64,000 nucleotides of DNA from NCBI RefSeq assembly GCF_040214835.1, contig NZ_CP157874.1, forward strand, positions 2,732,001 to 2,796,000, in the 5' to 3' direction. This document shows, piece after piece, positions 61,067 to 64,000 of the stretch. This DNA comes from Pseudomonas asiatica (GTDB lineage: Bacteria; Pseudomonadota; Gammaproteobacteria; Pseudomonadales; Pseudomonadaceae). Position 1 is the stretch's first letter, and each line of letters starts with the position of its first letter. A program made the translations under genes and the position numbers. A model generated the notes under the pieces. That model saw nothing but the letters and a program-made list of their open reading frames with translations. It was not told the origin of the DNA and searched no databases.

Positions 61067-63532
61067 ATGGCCGCTACCCGCCAAGACACCCTGCCGGTAA
61101 TCCGCAACCTTGACGATTTCGACCCACGCTCGGGCAATTGCCTGGAGCGCCTGGTGTTCAACCATCGCCTGCCGTTCCTGCTGTGCATGCTGCTGGCGAC
61201 TCTGGTGCTGGGCTACATGGCGCTGACCCGCCTGGAGCTGCGCCCCAGTTTCGACAAGATGCTGCCGCAGAGTCACCCCTACATCCAGAACTACCTGGAA
61301 AACCGCCCATCACTGCGTGGCCTGGGCAACGCGGTGCGGGTGGTGGTGGAGAACACCCAGGGCGATATCTTCGACCCGGGCTACCTGCAGACCCTGCGCC
61401 AAATCAACGACGAGCTGTTCCTCAGCCAGGGCGTGGACCGGGCCTGGGTGAAGTCGCTGTGGAGCCCGGCGGTGCGCTGGACCGAGGTGACCGAGGAGGG
61501 CTTCCAGGGCGGCCCGGTGATGCCCGATGGTTACCAGGGCGCTGCGGGTGACATCGAGCAGCTGCGGCAGAACATCGAGCGCGCCAACATCGTCGGCAGC
61601 CTGGTGGCGCGCGACTTCAAGTCGAGCATGCTGGTCGTGCCGCTGCTCGACCAGGATTCGGCCACCGGCAAGGGCCTCGACTACCACGCCTTCTCGCAGA
61701 AGCTTGAACAACTGCGCAGCCAGTACCAGGCCAGCGGCCAGTACCGCATCCATGTGATCGGCTTCGCCAAGCTGATGGGCGACCTGATCGACGGGCTGAT
61801 CCAGGTGATGGCGTTCTTCGCCCTGGCGGTGCTGACCAGTCTGCTGATCATTTACTGCTATACCCGTTGCGTACGCAGCACCCTGCTGGTGGTGCTGTGT
61901 TCGCTGACCGCGGTGGTGTGGCAGCTGGGCATCGTCGCCTGGCTGGGCTACGCCATCGACCCGTATTCGATCCTGGTGCCATTCCTGATCTTTGCCATCG
62001 GCGTATCCCACGCGGCGCAGAAGATGAACGGCATCCTCCAGGACATCGGCCGTGGCACCCACCGCCAGGTGGCAGCGCGCTATACCTTCCGCCGCCTGTT
62101 CGTGGCCGGGGTGACTGCGTTGCTGGCCGATGCGGTGGGCTTTGCCGTGCTGATGCTGATCGACATCCCGGTGATCCAGGACCTGGCGATCACCGCCAGC
62201 ATCGGCGTGGCGGTGCTGATCTTCACCTCGCTGCTGCTGATGCCGGTGGCGCTGTCTTATGTTGGTGTTGGCCGCAAGGCTGCCGAGCGGGCCCTGCATA
62301 TCGACGCCCGCGCAGCCCAGCACCGCGGCTTCGGCCGGCTGTGGGACCTGCTCGACCGCTTCACCGAACGCAAATGGGCCAGCGCCGCACTGCTGGTGGC
62401 CCTGGCCCTGGGCGCCCTCGGCATCTGGGGCAGCCTGCAACTGAAAATCGGCGACCTCGACAGCGGTGCCCCCGAGCTGCGCGCCGACTCCCGCTACAAC
62501 CTCGACAACGCCTACATCACCCAGCACTACGCGCTGTCCAGCGATACCTTCGCGGTCATGGTCAAGACCGCTCCGGAAGGCTGCCTGCAATACCAGACGC
62601 TGGTCCTTGCCGACCGCCTGGCCTGGGAGCTGCAGCAACTGCCGGGTGTGCAGACCACCGTGTCGCTGGCCAACGCAGTGCGCCAGATCACCGCCGGCAC
62701 CTACGAAGGTAACCCGCGCCTGAACAGCCTGCAGCGCAACCAGGACGTGCTCAACTACGCCGCCCAGCAGGCTTCGGTCAACGCCCCAGAGTTGTTCAAC
62801 AACGACTGCTCGCTGATGCCGGTAATCGCCTACCTCAAGGACCATCGCGCCGACACCCTGGCCCAGGTGGCCGCCGTGGCCGAGCGTTTTGCCCAGGCCA
62901 ACAGCAGCGCCGAACAGCGGTTCCTGCTGGCCGCTGGCAGCGCCGGTATCGAGGCTGCCACCAACGTGGTGGTCCGCGAGGCCAACCACCGCATGCTGTT
63001 GCTGGTGTACCTGGCGGTCACGCTGTTCTGCCTGTTCACCTTCCGTAGCTGGCGCGCCACGCTGGTGGCGATCCTGCCGCTGATGCTCACCTCGGTGCTG
63101 TGCGAGGCGCTGATGGTAGCCATGGGCATTGGCGTCAAGGTCGCCACCTTGCCGGTGATCGCCCTGGGCGTAGGCATCGGCGTGGACTACGCGCTGTACC
63201 TGCTCAGCGTGCAACTGCACTACCAGCGCGCCGGGTTGAGCCTGGCCCAGGCCTACCAGAAAGCCGTGGCCTTCACCGGCCGTGTGGTCGGGCTGGTCGG
63301 CATCACCTTGGCCGCCGGCGTGGTCGGCTGGGCCTGGTCGCCGATCAAGTTCCAGGCCGACATGGGCCTGCTGCTGACCTTCATGTTCCTGTGGAACATG
63401 CTCGGCGCTCTGGTGTTGATCCCTGCGTTGTCGCATTTCCTCCTGCGTGGCCAGGCCGCCCCGGCACCTGCCGAGGCCCAGGCCACGTCGCTTCCGCAAA
63501 CCCAAGAAACCGAGTGTTCGCCTCATGTCTGA
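61067..63532 (+). CDS. MMPL/RND-superfamily permease
   Basis: An 821-residue transporter of the COG1033 type. TM1 (LPFLLCMLLATLVLGYMAL, about 34-53) is followed by a periplasmic loop, a five-helix bundle (about 245-405), a second anchor (about 440-460), another loop and a final five-helix bundle (about 645-795). The internal duplication is clear. It probably moves a hydrophobic compound between inner membrane and periplasm, driven by protons, with DUF1329 and DUF1302 partners. It overlaps the acyl-CoA dehydrogenase gene by 8 bp. Confidence 0.9.
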   Translation: MAATRQDTLPVIRNLDDFDPRSGNCLERLVFNHRLPFLLCMLLATLVLGYMALTRLELRPSFDKMLPQSHPYIQNYLENRPSLRGLGNAVRVVVENTQGDIFDPGYLQTLRQINDELFLSQGVDRAWVKSLWSPAVRWTEVTEEGFQGGPVMPDGYQGAAGDIEQLRQNIERANIVGSLVARDFKSSMLVVPLLDQDSATGKGLDYHAFSQKLEQLRSQYQASGQYRIHVIGFAKLMGDLIDGLIQVMAFFALAVLTSLLIIYCYTRCVRSTLLVVLCSLTAVVWQLGIVAWLGYAIDPYSILVPFLIFAIGVSHAAQKMNGILQDIGRGTHRQVAARYTFRRLFVAGVTALLADAVGFAVLMLIDIPVIQDLAITASIGVAVLIFTSLLLMPVALSYVGVGRKAAERALHIDARAAQHRGFGRLWDLLDRFTERKWASAALLVALALGALGIWGSLQLKIGDLDSGAPELRADSRYNLDNAYITQHYALSSDTFAVMVKTAPEGCLQYQTLVLADRLAWELQQLPGVQTTVSLANAVRQITAGTYEGNPRLNSLQRNQDVLNYAAQQASVNAPELFNNDCSLMPVIAYLKDHRADTLAQVAAVAERFAQANSSAEQRFLLAAGSAGIEAATNVVVREANHRMLLLVYLAVTLFCLFTFRSWRATLVAILPLMLTSVLCEALMVAMGIGVKVATLPVIALGVGIGVDYALYLLSVQLHYQRAGLSLAQAYQKAVAFTGRVVGLVGITLAAGVVGWAWSPIKFQADMGLLLTFMFLWNMLGALVLIPALSHFLLRGQAAPAPAEAQATSLPQTQETECSPHV

Positions 63533-64000
63533 TTACCTTCCGCCACTGCGCGACATGGATTTTCTGTTCAACGAAGTGTTCGACATCCCGGCCTGGTGGG
63601 CGCAAACGCCCGCGCTGGCCGAGCAGTTCGATGGCGATACTGCCCGGGCCGTGCTCGAACAGGCCGGCCGGCTGATTGCCGAGGTGGTGGCGCCGCTCAA
63701 CCGCAGTGGCGACGAGCAGGGCTGCCGCTGGGAGGCCGGCCAGGTACACACCCCCGATGGCTTCGCCGATGCCTACCGGGCATTTGCCGCAGATGGCTGG
63801 GTGGGTGTGGCTGGTGCCCCGGAATATGGGGGCATGGGCATGCCGAAAGTGATCGGCGCCCAGCTCGAAGAAATGCTCAATGCCGCCAACCTGTCGTTCG
63901 GCCTGTACCCGATGCTCACGGCCGGAGCCTGCCTGGCGCTGCTCAACCATGCCAGCGAGCCGTTGAAGGCGCTGTATCTGCCGCCCATGTACCAAGGGCG
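63525..64000 (+). CDS. Acyl-CoA dehydrogenase (3' end outside window)
   Basis: The gene starts at 63525, overlaps the MMPL gene by 8 bp and runs off the right edge; 158 residues are visible. The opening YLPPLRDMDFLFNEVFD and the APEYGGMGMPKVIG segment match the long (about 590-residue) acyl-CoA dehydrogenase group that includes DmdC and FadE-like enzymes. It would make the first alpha-beta double bond in an imported acyl chain. The catalytic base is not in the window, so the exact subclass is open. Confidence 0.85.
   Translation, partial: MSDYLPPLRDMDFLFNEVFDIPAWWAQTPALAEQFDGDTARAVLEQAGRLIAEVVAPLNRSGDEQGCRWEAGQVHTPDGFADAYRAFAADGWVGVAGAPEYGGMGMPKVIGAQLEEMLNAANLSFGLYPMLTAGACLALLNHASEPLKALYLPPMYQG

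Noticed and set aside
56349..63526. Long minus-strand frames opposite the DUF1302, DUF1329, YCF48 and MMPL genes
   Set aside because: They are antisense frames in high-GC DNA. The plus-strand frames have signal peptides, ribosome sites, family motifs and tight operon spacing.

Overview
The window reads as chromosome of a Pseudomonas putida-group bacterium. The evidence is high GC, two families of P. putida-type REP palindromes between genes (one built around GCGGGTTTACCCGC, one around GGAGCGGCCTTGTGTCGCGA), and a LapF-type giant adhesin followed by its own TolC/ABC/HlyD secretion genes. No rRNA, tRNA, CRISPR array or complete mobile element was seen. Two relics occur: a frameshifted phage integrase tail (18.3-18.7 kb) and a 66-residue Rhs-type remnant (44.7-44.9 kb) that ends at a REP array.

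Layout. 0-3 kb (minus strand): UDP-glucose dehydrogenase, UDP-hexuronate epimerase and a family 2 glycosyltransferase, probably making a lipid-linked hexuronic acid for the envelope. 3-6.2 kb: LysR regulator divergent from an exported DJ-1/PfpI protein, then a methyltransferase. 6.3-8.7 kb: carboxynorspermidine dehydrogenase and decarboxylase (polyamines). 9-16.1 kb: serine/threonine deaminase with a YheO-type regulator, amidase, YghU glutathione transferase, alpha/beta hydrolase, MFS exporter. 16.2-18.3 kb: a three-copy 163-bp REP tandem that has copied the 3' end of the ABC-F gene beside it. 18.8-25.9 kb: small membrane protein, SRAP protein, a redox-signalling cluster (degenerate HD-GYP response regulator, dihaem c-type peroxidase, histidine kinase) and several small membrane or lipoprotein genes. 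26.3-40.8 kb: a 3287-residue adhesin with 30 tandem 82-residue Ig-like domains and its type I secretion genes. 40.8-48 kb: LysR/VOC/dicarboxylate symporter, CigR, OsmE, lipoproteins, and a MerR regulator divergent from an Old Yellow Enzyme-type gene over a 19-bp-spacer promoter. 48.1-64 kb: a large accessory catabolic and transport region.

The most interesting part is 48.1-64 kb. An AraC-family gene (54812-55822) sits between two plus-strand operons. Operon 1 encodes Qor, a TauD-type dioxygenase, a BKACE enzyme, an MFS transporter, a DsbA/FrnE-like protein, a Rieske ferredoxin and a YeiH exporter. Operon 2 encodes a small alpha/beta hydrolase, DUF1302, DUF1329, a YCF48-type propeller, an MMPL/RND permease and an acyl-CoA dehydrogenase. 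Upstream of both lies the same pair of 17-bp direct repeats spaced 21 bp, each followed at an identical distance by a -10-like hexamer (TACAGT or TACTGT). This fits a two-operon AraC regulon. Hfq/Crc-type AAnAAnAA motifs precede the BKACE and DUF1302 genes. My reading is an inducible, catabolite-repressed pathway that moves a hydrophobic or sulfur-containing substrate across the envelope and degrades it; the substrate is unknown.

Other leads are two paralogous 32-residue single-span membrane proteins 19 kb apart, an exact 738-bp higher-order repeat inside the adhesin gene, and a TAAG tetrapeptide in the adhesin N-terminus where LapG cuts LapA-type adhesins.
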